DNA of 33,215 nucleotides. It comes from Acidobacteriota bacterium (GTDB lineage: Bacteria > Acidobacteriota > Blastocatellia > Pyrinomonadales > Pyrinomonadaceae). The DNA is taken from NCBI GenBank assembly GCA_019247455.1, contig JAFAOW010000227.1, positions 1-33,215 of the forward strand, read 5' to 3'. The translations under genes and the position numbers were made by a program. Positions 17,501 to 27,000 of this stretch are shown here, piece after piece (position 1 is the stretch's first letter; each line of letters begins with the position of its first letter). The notes below the pieces were generated by a model that was not told the DNA's origin, made no database searches, and saw only the letters and a list, made by a program, of their open reading frames with translations.

Positions 17501-18094
17501 CAGAACGGCGTTGGATACGCTGACGCATACAATCTGGCACCGGATTACGGTCTAAGCCGATTGAATCGTACCCATATGTTCAGCGCGAACCCGGTCGTAT
17601 TCCTTCCCTGGGGCTTTGAAGTTTCGTCGGCGATCCGCCTGCGTTCTGGCCTGCCGTTCAACGAAACAGTTGGAGGCGACCTCAATGGTGATGGAATCAA
17701 CAACGATCGTCCGATACGGGCGGGCGGCGGCGGATTCATGATCAGAAATGCCTATACCAATAAGGGCATTTACGATATTGATCTGAGAGTGCAGAAGACC
17801 TTCAAGTTTGGAGAAACGAGAAGGCTCATTATTCACACGGATCTCTTCAATATCATGAATCGCCCGAACCTTCTGGTTAGCGGTTCGGCGGCTCCGTCAA
17901 GTGCGTCGTCGTTTGGTACCTCGGGTCAATTCTGTGTTGTAGTTTCGCAGGCTTGCGGATTGCCGAATGGCCCAGGCCGCAACGCGAACTTCCTGCAGCT
18001 CTATGACGCCAACACCGGTGTTCTCAACGTCGCAAACGTCAACCCGGGCAGCCAGGTATTCCAGATGCAGTTCGGAGCACGCTTCAACTGGTAA
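14510..18094 (+). CDS. Oar-like TonB-dependent receptor with carboxypeptidase-regulatory-like domain
   Basis: QPTGGITGVVTDTTGAVVPNATVKLVNAAK N-terminal domain, plug-like region with GGVVNAITKSGSNEFHGSAFG, C-terminal beta-barrel ending QMQFGARFNW. Confidence 0.92.
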   Translation: MRSKNKMTRFFSTRFLVMAVFALVLAVGTVIAQPTGGITGVVTDTTGAVVPNATVKLVNAAKAIDKTITTTDDGIYTFTLLEPGKYTVTASAGNFTAQTIEVEVQVGRTTNNNFSLGAGNVNATVEVTAEGIQVTQSNSDAVVNETAIQNLPINGRRFQDFVTLTPTAQVEPSRQQISLVGQKGINGNVSVDGLDYNQPFFGGIRGGERSNLAFTIPQESIKEFQVVASGYTAEYGRSTGGVVNAITKSGSNEFHGSAFGLWRPSRLARGNQFTDALVAQRLAPLGVTPTLAPTQEQWGGSVGGRVIKDKVFYFGSYEGQRFRAPRQIVFNYPSGFPPSGVVLTAAQQAVLNFFNAEQVQYTQTNDAWAALARIDWNITENHKFNVRGNMSRNNALNAASRGETSVDPTTRQSLSTNGTEQDRLKMVVAGLESNFGANKFNEFRFQAAKEIRPRISNSVVPQIVTSFATYGAGGSDTSSFLPNIENDVRYEATDGFTWIKGNHTAKFGGDYSHIFAAQTFSFNPFGQYNNSVGAACTSSSSCTFQTALQNMSNVVVPQSGSTQAFLGRFDVLSTAFSSSYQRQIGNRQAALTVQQLAFYGQDTWRVTPKFTLNYGLRVEQQFNPPGDASNTAVASAVMNTIFPYTGKNVDPSVVPDSGWEWGPRGGFAFDPKGDGRTVFRGYAGLYYAATPLIWIVPVTQTYRSTPADVSQQLPFSGISQSAFDTFLGTAAGTPYKTITGCDPTAAPGTDARNRCNPQSIYRYFAIVGVDLNASPLSNLPQLTNAQVSTIAGAVGLTPSPFVGAQVINMAPDYKNPQSFQWGASFERQLGRGLVFGLDYANVSTHFIGRFRDLNIPSPLTAQQYIDAITAANGGAADSRVIAMNNNGLFAALLAGNRNYISIATPAGFVNCTNLASLQCLPTVASGQSTANAVLPANRLRPTQAQGQIALGSVAQLESTANSLYRGLTARVRWVSKRMMLNAYYTLSRTYADDDNERQNGVGYADAYNLAPDYGLSRLNRTHMFSANPVVFLPWGFEVSSAIRLRSGLPFNETVGGDLNGDGINNDRPIRAGGGGFMIRNAYTNKGIYDIDLRVQKTFKFGETRRLIIHTDLFNIMNRPNLLVSGSAAPSSASSFGTSGQFCVVVSQACGLPNGPGRNANFLQLYDANTGVLNVANVNPGSQVFQMQFGARFNW

Positions 18095-18123
18095 TTTAAG
18101 CTCCTCTTTTTTGGAGGACATCT

Positions 18124-18157
18124 GGCACGCTTCTTTAGGGAAGCGTGCCTTTTTCTT
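18124..18157 (+). terminator. Rho-independent terminator after Oar-like receptor
   Basis: Perfect 10-bp stem GGCACGCTTC / GAAGCGTGCC, loop TTTAGG, followed by TTTTTCTT. Confidence 0.92.
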
Positions 18158-18186
18158 ATCCCCGCTCGCGTATAATCCATTTTGCT

Positions 18187-19284
18187 ATGAAGATCCTTCA
18201 TATCTCCTCGGCGCGCACGTTCAGCGGCACTGAAAGGCATATAGCCGATCTGACGCGAGAGCTGGATAATCGTGGGCATGAGAATTATGTTGGATTGCGG
18301 CCGACCAGCCAGTGGCGCGAGCGGATCCCTCATATCAAGGATGAGAATCTTCTGTACGTTTCGATCCGAAATTCATTCGGCATGTTCAGTGCGAAGAAAA
18401 TTGCGAAGTTCGTAAATGAACGGGACATCGACATCATCCATACTCACGTGGCCCGCGACTATCTTGCAGCCACGTCGGCGGCTCGCCTCGCCGGAGCGAG
18501 ACTTGTCCTGACGCGTCACATGATGGGTGCTCTCAAGCCCTACTATAGGGTCGCCTTAAGGAACATTGATGCCTTGATAGCGGTATCTTCCCCAGTGCGG
18601 GATCAGCTGCATAAATTCTTCGACCCGTCGAGGGTGCACCTGATCTCTAACGGTATCCGACCGGTGGAAGCGGATGAGGAGCGACGCGAAACCGCCGGAA
18701 GGGAGTTCCGCGCGCTGCATGGTATCCCCCGCGATGCCGCACTCGTGGTCACGCTCGGCGAACTGAAGGTCTCTAAGGGACAGCGTGACTTTGTGCTTGC
18801 CGCGCAGGAGGCCGCAAGAGACGCGCCGGACGTGCATTTTGTCATTGCGGGGATTGATCATACTCCGGACAAGCGGTTTCGGCGGGAACTGAGGCGGCTG
18901 GTGAAAGTCTTCGGAATGGAAGAGCGCTTCCTGTGGCTCGATTGGCTTGATGACCTGACGCCGCTCCTCTCCGCTGCCGATATATTTGTCTCTCCGTCGC
19001 ACGAAGAGAGTTTTGGATTGGCGATCCTTGATGCGATGTTCGTCGGACTCCCGGTGATCGCCACTGAGACAGACGGAGCGCGGGAACTCATTGCGGACAC
19101 AAATGCTTTGGTGCCTGTCCGCGATCCGTTAGCACTTGCTGCGACGATCAAGCACTATATCGACCATCCGCAGGCCGCCGAGCGACTGGGTAACCAGCTT
19201 AGACATGCTGCCGAAGAGCGATTTTCGATCACCACAATGATCGATAGAACTGAGGCGCTCTATGGTTCTATCCTTGGTGCGTAG
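18187..19284 (+). CDS. Glycosyltransferase family 4-like protein
   Basis: MKILHISSARTFSGTERHIADLTREL, SNGIRPV, VSPSHEESFGLAILDAMFVGLPVIATETDGARELI (EX7E-type motif). Start placed at 18187. Confidence 0.9.
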   Translation: MKILHISSARTFSGTERHIADLTRELDNRGHENYVGLRPTSQWRERIPHIKDENLLYVSIRNSFGMFSAKKIAKFVNERDIDIIHTHVARDYLAATSAARLAGARLVLTRHMMGALKPYYRVALRNIDALIAVSSPVRDQLHKFFDPSRVHLISNGIRPVEADEERRETAGREFRALHGIPRDAALVVTLGELKVSKGQRDFVLAAQEAARDAPDVHFVIAGIDHTPDKRFRRELRRLVKVFGMEERFLWLDWLDDLTPLLSAADIFVSPSHEESFGLAILDAMFVGLPVIATETDGARELIADTNALVPVRDPLALAATIKHYIDHPQAAERLGNQLRHAAEERFSITTMIDRTEALYGSILGA

Positions 19285-19334
19285 CAACTCGAGTTGCTTG
19301 TCGTGCCAAGGACTATCGGTTTATCTTATCTACT

Positions 19335-20654
19335 ATGCGGCAGATCATTTTGGTTCTTTTCGCGTTACTCGTACAGACAATGAACGCATTTACGCAGACT
19401 CCTCAGCAACTCGCCGAGATCTGGGACAAGTCGCATATCACGAACAAATTTCCGTCCGACGTCCGATTGGCCGATCTCAAGGTTTACCTCGAACAGCTCA
19501 AGAAACTAGGCGTCCCCGTGACAGAGGTGGGCCGAAGCTTTGGGAATCGCGAGATCTATCAGGCGGATTTTGGGCACGGTCCGCTGAAGGTCTTTCTGTG
19601 GTCGCAGATGCACGGCAATGAGCCGACGGCCACTTCCGCGGTGGTAGACATGCTGGCCTACTTTCAGTCTCATCGGGACAAGGATTGGGTCAAAAAGATC
19701 GACGAGGCGATGACCATCCGCGTTGTTCCGATGCTGAATCCTGACGGGGCGGAGGTCTATGTCCGGCGCAATATGCAGGACATCGACATCAACCGTGACG
19801 CGATCGATCTGATAACCCCCGAGGCGCGTCTTTTGAAGAAGCTCCGTGATGACTGGTCGCCGGCGATCGGATTCAACCTGCACAACCAGGGCGTTCTAAC
19901 GACCGCAGGTAAGTCTCCAAATCAGGCGACCATCTCGCTCCTTATCGTGTACGGTGACGCGGCGAAGACGACGAATCCGGGGCATGAGAGAAACATGCGA
20001 GCGGCCTCCGCGATGATCAGGGCGCTGCAGCAGTTCATTCCCGGCCACATCGCTCAATACAGTGACGAGTACACGTCAACGGCTTTTGGCGACAATTTTT
20101 CGGCCTGGGGGACGCCGACGATCCTGATCGAGACCGGTGGGCTTTACGGGAAGGATGAGATGTACCTCGTAAAGCTGAATTTCGTCGCCATCGTGACGGC
20201 CCTCAACGCGATAGCGACGGGCAGCGAGGCAAACGAGTCGACAACGCCATATCTCTCGCTGCCCGAAAATTCCTCGGGCGGCTTAATACATTTTGTTTTT
20301 CGCCGGGCGAATGTGATCGATCCTCTGACGAGCACACCGTCCGGCCCTTTCGACATTACCGCGGAGATCGAAAGACAACGCGCCAGCCTGACAGCCCCGG
20401 TCTTCATCCGAGGGGTCACGCCTCAACCAACCTCTATCCGCGGACTTGAGGAATATGACGCCTCCGCGTTCAATGCGGTGCAGCGATTTGGCCGGACCAA
20501 GGCCGGCGAATTGGCCGAACTCCTATTTTATAAGAAGGAGCGCGTCGTTGATTGGAAGGCGGCCGATCTTCAAAAGCAGTTTCCGCCGGACGCCATTTTC
20601 TCTCTAGGAAAGTGGTCCAAAGGTGAGGGTGTCGTGCCGCGTATAAAGTACTAG
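19335..20654 (+). CDS. M14 family zinc carboxypeptidase-like secreted protein
   Basis: Signal peptide; LWSQMHGNEPTATSAVVDML (HxxE), VVPMLNPDGAEVYVRRNMQDIDINRDA, NLHNQG, ILIETGG. Confidence 0.85.
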   Translation: MRQIILVLFALLVQTMNAFTQTPQQLAEIWDKSHITNKFPSDVRLADLKVYLEQLKKLGVPVTEVGRSFGNREIYQADFGHGPLKVFLWSQMHGNEPTATSAVVDMLAYFQSHRDKDWVKKIDEAMTIRVVPMLNPDGAEVYVRRNMQDIDINRDAIDLITPEARLLKKLRDDWSPAIGFNLHNQGVLTTAGKSPNQATISLLIVYGDAAKTTNPGHERNMRAASAMIRALQQFIPGHIAQYSDEYTSTAFGDNFSAWGTPTILIETGGLYGKDEMYLVKLNFVAIVTALNAIATGSEANESTTPYLSLPENSSGGLIHFVFRRANVIDPLTSTPSGPFDITAEIERQRASLTAPVFIRGVTPQPTSIRGLEEYDASAFNAVQRFGRTKAGELAELLFYKKERVVDWKAADLQKQFPPDAIFSLGKWSKGEGVVPRIKY

Positions 20655-22342
20655 TGCTCAGCCTCCTAAAGATAAAGAATGTCGCTCTGATCGATGAACT
20701 GGAGATCGAGTTTGGCTCGGGCCTCGGGCTGCTTACCGGTGAGACGGGTTCGGGGAAGTCGATCATAGTCGACAGCCTTGGCGCGCTCGCCGGCGCCAGA
20801 GTTTCAGCGGATCTGGTCAAACAAGGCGCCGAAACCGCTCAGATAGAGGGTATTTTCAACGTTGGCAAAGTGCCTCAGCTAGTCGATGTGCTTGAGGCCG
20901 CGGGGATCGATCCCTCGAGCGAGCTGATCATCCGCCGGGAGATCTCGCTGGCCGGGAAGAACCGGGTCTTCGTCAATAATCGCCTTGTGACCCAGGGCGT
21001 ACTTCGAGAGATCGGTATTTTTCTTGCGGATATCCACGGGCAGGGAGAGCAGGCATCGCTTTACGATGTTGAGACGCACCTCTCGATGCTCGATGAATTT
21101 TCGGGCCTTGGAGCCGAGATGGCGCGTGTTGAAACCGCCTATGCTGAATGGTCCTCTATCAAAGCCGAACTCGATAACCTGAATCGCGATGAGTCTGAGA
21201 AACTCCAGCTTCTCGACATATTGAAGTTTCAGGTCGATGAGATAGACAAAGCAGATCTGTCGCCCGGCGAGGATGCTGAACTCGAGGATGAAAAACGGCG
21301 ACTCAATAATGTAGAGAAGCTATCAGCCTTAAGCGGCGAGGCACATGCGCTCCTTTACGAGAGTGAGTCATCTACTCTGTCAACTCTCGATCGCGCGGCC
21401 CGGATGATCGCCGAACTCGCGGAGTATGAAAACACCTTTCGCGGTTTTGAAGATCAGCTTTCGGCCGCCCGCGCGGTGATAGAGGAACTCGGTTCGACAG
21501 CAAGGGATTTTAGCGGGTCTTTGGAATTTTCGCCGGCTCGCCTTAACGAGATCGAGGACCGGCTGGCTGAGATCTCGCGCATGAAGCGAAAGTATGGCGA
21601 GACGCTTGAAAAAGTGCTCGAACACCGAGACGTTTCGAAGCAGCGGCTGGATTCGATCGAAATGTCAGAGTTTCGAGAGGAGCAGCTTCGAAAGCAGCTT
21701 GGCGAGGCAGAACGCAAGTATCTTGCCGCGGCCGCCGAACTCACAAAGACGCGAAGGATGAATGCGGCCAAGCTAGAGAGCGAGGTCGAAGCAGACCTGC
21801 AAGATGTAGCTCTTGAAAAGGCTAAGTTCAAAGTGCGCTTCGAGACGGCTGAAGTGTATTCAGCAAACGGTGTCGATAGAGTTGAATTCTATTTCTCGGC
21901 AAATCCGGGCGAGCCCCCGCGGCCGCTAGCGCGAGTCGCGTCGGGCGGCGAAGCTTCACGCGTGATGCTTGTGCTAAAAACGGTCAGCCACTCGAACGAG
22001 CCCGGCAAGACCGCAGTTTTTGACGAGATAGATATCGGGATCGGCGGGCGCGTAGCGGAGGCAGTGGGACGAAAGCTCAAGGCCCTCTCGACGACGCAAC
22101 AGGTGTTTTGCGTGACCCATCAACCGCAGATCGCTAGCCTTGCCGATGAACACTTCGTCGTGGAAAAGGCTGTAAAGAATGGAAAGACATCGGTGTTGGT
22201 ACGACGCCTCGGGGAAAACGAACGCATCGAGGAATTGGCGCGCATGCTTGCGGGGGCAGAGATCACAGACCATGCGCGCGAGAATGCAAGGTCGATGCTC
22301 GAATCGGCTCGCAGGGGGCGCGGCAAGGCGCAAAAAGGATAG
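20654..22342 (+). CDS. recN: DNA repair protein RecN
   Basis: GTG start overlapping previous TAG stop; LLTGETGSGKSIIVDSLGALAGARVS Walker A, ARVASGGEASRVMLVLK signature, VFDEIDIGIGGRVAEAVG, VFCVTHQPQIASLADEHF. Confidence 0.96.
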   Translation: MLSLLKIKNVALIDELEIEFGSGLGLLTGETGSGKSIIVDSLGALAGARVSADLVKQGAETAQIEGIFNVGKVPQLVDVLEAAGIDPSSELIIRREISLAGKNRVFVNNRLVTQGVLREIGIFLADIHGQGEQASLYDVETHLSMLDEFSGLGAEMARVETAYAEWSSIKAELDNLNRDESEKLQLLDILKFQVDEIDKADLSPGEDAELEDEKRRLNNVEKLSALSGEAHALLYESESSTLSTLDRAARMIAELAEYENTFRGFEDQLSAARAVIEELGSTARDFSGSLEFSPARLNEIEDRLAEISRMKRKYGETLEKVLEHRDVSKQRLDSIEMSEFREEQLRKQLGEAERKYLAAAAELTKTRRMNAAKLESEVEADLQDVALEKAKFKVRFETAEVYSANGVDRVEFYFSANPGEPPRPLARVASGGEASRVMLVLKTVSHSNEPGKTAVFDEIDIGIGGRVAEAVGRKLKALSTTQQVFCVTHQPQIASLADEHFVVEKAVKNGKTSVLVRRLGENERIEELARMLAGAEITDHARENARSMLESARRGRGKAQKG

Positions 22343-22393
22343 AACTGATGTAATGGATCTGCGGATGCGAGCAGCATTTGCAGAAATGGTCTT

Positions 22394-23416
22394 ATGAGTG
22401 CAGAGATCCTGGCCGAAGTAATTCGCGGTGAGACCGTTGAGTCGGTGCACTCGGGACACATCTGCGCCGTGGATGGAGAAGGGCAAGAGATCGTGTCGGT
22501 CGGCGATCCCGCTACCGTTACCTACTTTCGCTCGGCGTGTAAGGCATTTCAATTTATTCCCTGTATAACGAGCGGGGCCGCGAATGCATTTGGCTTCTCG
22601 CCGGAGGAAGTCGCTCTTGCCGTGGCATCTCACTCCGGCGAACCGCGTCACATTGAGATCGCTGCTTCGATGCTGGCGAAGGCGGGGTTCTCTGAATCAG
22701 ACTTGAGATGCGGAGCCCATCTACCTTTTAACGAAGATGAGGCGAATCGATTGATCGCGGCCGGAGAGAAGCCGTCACAGCTTCACAATAATTGCTCGGG
22801 CAAGCATGCCGCGATGCTTGCGTTTGCGAAGCACATCGACTCCGGAACAACCAATTACGAGTTCCCGAGCAACAGGATACAGAAGCGCATCTTGAGATGT
22901 GTCGCTGACCTTACTGGAATTCCCGAAGACCAGATCTCTATCGGCATTGACGGATGCGCCGCGCCGAATTTCGCCCTTCCGCTGAATGCGATGGCCCGGA
23001 GTTTCGCCGCACTGGTCCGGCCAGACCACCTTCCTGATGTTGTAAAGGCCGCCTGCGCACGCGTTGTCGCGGCGATGGTCAAATTTCCCGAACTCATAGG
23101 CGGCACAGCACGGCTCGATACGATCCTCATGCAGGCGGCTCCGGGCAAAATTGTTTCAAAAGTCGGTGCGGACGGGGTCTGGCTCTGCGGCGTGCTCCCC
23201 TCTGAACCATACCCGACCGGCCTCGGCATTGCCTTGAAGATCGCGGATGGCGACGATACGCGAGGCCGGCCTGTTGTAGCAGTTCAGATCCTCAAGCGGC
23301 TCGGCATTCTCCGGGAAGACGATGTTCCGGACCTTTCTCCGATGCGGATCAGGAACCGTCGCGGTGACGAGGTAGGCCACGTTCGGGCCGTGGTCGAATG
23401 GTCATTTACCGGATGA
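22394..23416 (+). CDS. Asparaginase, class 3 (ReAV-like)
   Basis: YFRSACKAFQFIP, CGAHLPFNEDEANRL, LHNNCSGKHAAMLA, GIDGCAAPNFALPL. Confidence 0.88.
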   Translation: MSAEILAEVIRGETVESVHSGHICAVDGEGQEIVSVGDPATVTYFRSACKAFQFIPCITSGAANAFGFSPEEVALAVASHSGEPRHIEIAASMLAKAGFSESDLRCGAHLPFNEDEANRLIAAGEKPSQLHNNCSGKHAAMLAFAKHIDSGTTNYEFPSNRIQKRILRCVADLTGIPEDQISIGIDGCAAPNFALPLNAMARSFAALVRPDHLPDVVKAACARVVAAMVKFPELIGGTARLDTILMQAAPGKIVSKVGADGVWLCGVLPSEPYPTGLGIALKIADGDDTRGRPVVAVQILKRLGILREDDVPDLSPMRIRNRRGDEVGHVRAVVEWSFTG

Positions 23417-23420
23417 TGCA

Positions 23421-24056
23421 ATGCCTACGCTTCGCGACCGCTTCGAGGAGATCTATAGGTCAGCCGAATGGGGCGGCGATTCCGGTGAGGGCTCACGGCC
23501 TATCTACACTAAGGGGTACGTTGAGTTCCTAAACACCTTTCTTAAAGAAAATGCTATCAAGTCGGTCGTAGACCTGGGATGCGGTGACTGGCAGTTCTCA
23601 AGATCCATAGACTGGGGGCCGGCCGCCTACCTCGGCGTGGACGTTGCACGGCCAATAGTGGACGCGAATCGCAAAATGTATTCGAGGGCGAACGTACGGT
23701 TCGAAGAGTGCTCGGGTGATCCTAAAGAACTGCCCCCGGCGGACCTATTGCTTGTAAAGGATGTATTGCAGCATCTCTCATACACAAACATTGATCGTGT
23801 ACTAGCCTCGCTTTCAAATTACAAATTCAGCCTTATAACCAACTGCGTCGATCCCAAAAAAGCCACGGTGAATCGTGATATTGAAGACGGCGATTTTCGC
23901 TATCTCGATCTGCGACTTGAACCTTTCCTGCTTGAGATGGAAGAGGTATTCAACTTTGAGCGCGCGAGGTCCGGCTTACAAAGATTTTGGCGGCCACCCT
24001 ATTGGCGAAAGGAGGTACTTCTCGTACGAAATTCTACTGCGAAGATCTCGCCTTAA
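23421..24056 (+). CDS. Class I SAM-dependent methyltransferase
   Basis: SVVDLGCGDWQFSRSIDWGPAAYLGVDVA motif I/II and DLLLVKDVLQHLS. Confidence 0.85.
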   Translation: MPTLRDRFEEIYRSAEWGGDSGEGSRPIYTKGYVEFLNTFLKENAIKSVVDLGCGDWQFSRSIDWGPAAYLGVDVARPIVDANRKMYSRANVRFEECSGDPKELPPADLLLVKDVLQHLSYTNIDRVLASLSNYKFSLITNCVDPKKATVNRDIEDGDFRYLDLRLEPFLLEMEEVFNFERARSGLQRFWRPPYWRKEVLLVRNSTAKISP

Positions 24057-27000
24057 ATGTCTCGCTATTAAAAGCTTTGTCCAGCCATAGGTTTGTCAGC
24101 TTTTCCTGGACACTGTTGGCACGCAGACGCTCGTTGAGATTCTTGAAATCCACAAAATCCAAATGCTGATCCTGATTGAAGCAGGAAAATACGAAGAACT
24201 CCTCGCCGGTGTGGGGATTGACGTGCCTCTGCAGACATTGAGCGCAGACCTCTTTCATCATGCACTGCATGGGGGAGTTTATAGAGCCGATGGCGATATG
24301 GCTTTCGTTGAGAAATGGCTTAAGTGCCGTGTGCCGAGCCTCGCGAACGCCATTCATCATGCGGTCTGAGCCGATGGCAATGATCCGGTCCACGTCTTTC
24401 AGATCCACTGTTTGAGCACCAGCCCGGCCTTCGGCATACGCGATCATCGCCTGAACAATGTTGCCGCGGAAGTGTGCATCCTGCGCCCGCGACGGAACGA
24501 TCTCTTCTCCGAAATCAGTGGACCAGATAACCTGGTCCGTCGCGTTCTCGATCTCCTCCCGTTTGTACAGGTCGGCGCCATTCTTATAACCGGCGAAATA
24601 GATCACCTTATTGTTACGCTCTCGCAACGCTCGAGCGATAGAGAAGAGAACCGCGTTGCCGAGACCGCCGCCGGCGAGAAGGACATTCTCGTTCTCAGGG
24701 ATCTCAGTAGGGGTGCCGGTCGGGCCCATAACGAGTACCTCTTCACCCTCTTTGAGTAGGGAGCAGAGACGCGATGACGTGCCCATCTCAAGAACGATCA
24801 TCGAGAGAAGACCCTTTTCTTCATCAACCCAGGCGCCGGTAAGGGCAAGTCCCTCCATCAAAAGGCGCGTTCCATCGATCACGGGGGCGGCGGTCTCAAA
24901 ATTCTGGAGGCGATAGAACTGGCCGGGCCTAAACTTCCTTGCCTGAAGTGGGGCTTTTACTATGACGTCGACAATTGTCGGCGTCAATCTATCGACCTTT
25001 ACGACGTAAGCACGAAGCTGCTCGTCAAGCGTCGCCTCGAGCTTGTCGAAGATAGCGTCGCGATCCGCTTGAGCCAGGTCTCCGCGCGCGGAAAGCTCAT
25101 CCGCGAAAAGGTCGACGACCTTCTCATAACCATTCTTTGCAGAAGCCATCGCCTTGACGACATTGCCGGCATATTGGGGGTGGTTGTCGCCGTAGTAGGA
25201 GATGAATTTGCCGTCGTGCTCGTAGGACGTAAAGAATGCCTCTTCGCCCTTCGCAGCCTCGACAGCGTGAAGCCGTCCGTCCCCATTTCGCTCAACCTTG
25301 AAAGGCTGGAAGAACTGCCGCCACTCGTCCATTTGGAAAGTCCCCGGCTTTTCCTTCTCGTAGATGACATTCGGAGAAGTGCCGGCGGCTACGCAGACCG
25401 TGTGTGCGGGGATCTCATGCATATCGCCGGTCTTTTCGAATTTCCCGGTTTCGGGGACATACTCTAATCGCTCGAAGATCAGTGCTTTTACAGCGTTGTA
25501 TTCATCGGGTACCGCCTCCACAGGATTCATGCATTCGACAAAGTCGATGCCCTCCTCGAGTGCCTTCTGAACCTCTTCATGGTTAAGACGGTAGGCTGGC
25601 GAGTCCTGCAGTCGTTTACGATAAACGAGCGAAACTCCGCCCCAGCCGCGGACCAACGGAACGAAATTCGGCTCTTCGCCAGCATCGGCCGCACGCTGGC
25701 GTTCGGCACGAATTTCCCGGCCATGCTCAAGGAATTCCTGCAGGACGCGGATCTCTTCTTCATCAAAAACCTCGGCAACCTTCTCTTCCCCGAATTCAGT
25801 GACGACCTGCTCATACTTGGCGAGCATCTTTTCGCACTGAACGGGGTAATAAGCAAAGATCTCCGTAGCGGTATCAATACCGGTCAGTCCACCGCCGATA
25901 ACAACCGCCGGAAGGCGTACCTGCAGATTCGAAAGCGTGTCGTTTTTGAAAGCTCCCGTAAGCTGCAGCGCCATTAGGAAGTCGGACGCCTGTCTGATGC
26001 CGCGGATCAGGTTGTTCTTCATCGGAACGATGGTCGGCCGTCCCGCACCGGTCGCGATCGCGATATGATCGAAACCATAATTCCATGCGTCCTCGATCGT
26101 GAGCGTTCCGCCAAAGCGGACACCCCCGTACGCCCGGAAACGCTTCCTGCGAAACAGCATCAGCTGCATCATGTTCAGGAAGTTCTTATCCCAACGGACG
26201 GTGATGCCGTATTCGGAAACCCCGCCAAAGCCGGAAAGAATTCTCTCGTCGAGCTCCTCGGTGATCTCCTTTATGTCCCGGATCGGCTTTGGGCAGCTGC
26301 GGCCGAGGCTCCCGGTCCAATCCGCACGAAGCGGCTCGATCTTCAATCCGTCGATGCCGATCACACCAAAGCCTTCATTGAGCAGGTATTGCGAGAGGGT
26401 GTAGCCGGCCGGGCCGAGGCCGACTACAAGTACATTCTTTCCATTGTAGGGAAGCGGGTAAGGACGCTTCGCATTCAGCGGGTTCCACCGGGTGAGCAGA
26501 CTGTAGATCTCAAATCCATAAGGCAGATCCAGAACGTCGGTCAACGACGCGGTTTCTGCAAGAGGGATATTTACCGGCTCCTGCTTTTGGAAGATGCAGC
26601 CCTTCATGCAGTCGTTGCAGATGCGATGCCCCGTGCCAGCGCACATCGGATTGTCGATCGTCACGAGTGCAAGAGAGCCGATAGGGTCACCCTGCTTTTT
26701 GAGCAGGTGCATCTCCGAGATCCGCTCGTCGAGCGGGCATCCTTCAGTCTTGATCCCAAGAGGATTGCGCTTGGATTCGCCCGAGGGATCACGAAGTCCC
26801 GTCCGACAAGCATCTTTGTCACGCTCGTGACAGATCATGCAGTAGTCGACCTCGTACAACGCGTCCCGCATCGTTCCGCGATCATCCGTGAGCTTGAATC
26901 CCACACGCTTGCGAAGTATGTCCTCGCCGCCGCGCATTAGGTTCTCGAGCTTTGGATCAGGATGAATAAGGTGTACAAGATTCTGATAGTCGAGAGCGTG

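Noticed and set aside
18187-19284. GT4 protein as BshA (partner of BshB1)
   Set aside because: N-terminus MKILHISSARTFSGTERH does not match the BshA pattern and the gene is 12 kb from bshB1; generic GT4 is safer.
26065-26940. 291-aa ORF antisense to the large oxidoreductase
   Set aside because: The oxidoreductase frame carries clear conserved motifs here; the opposite frame does not.
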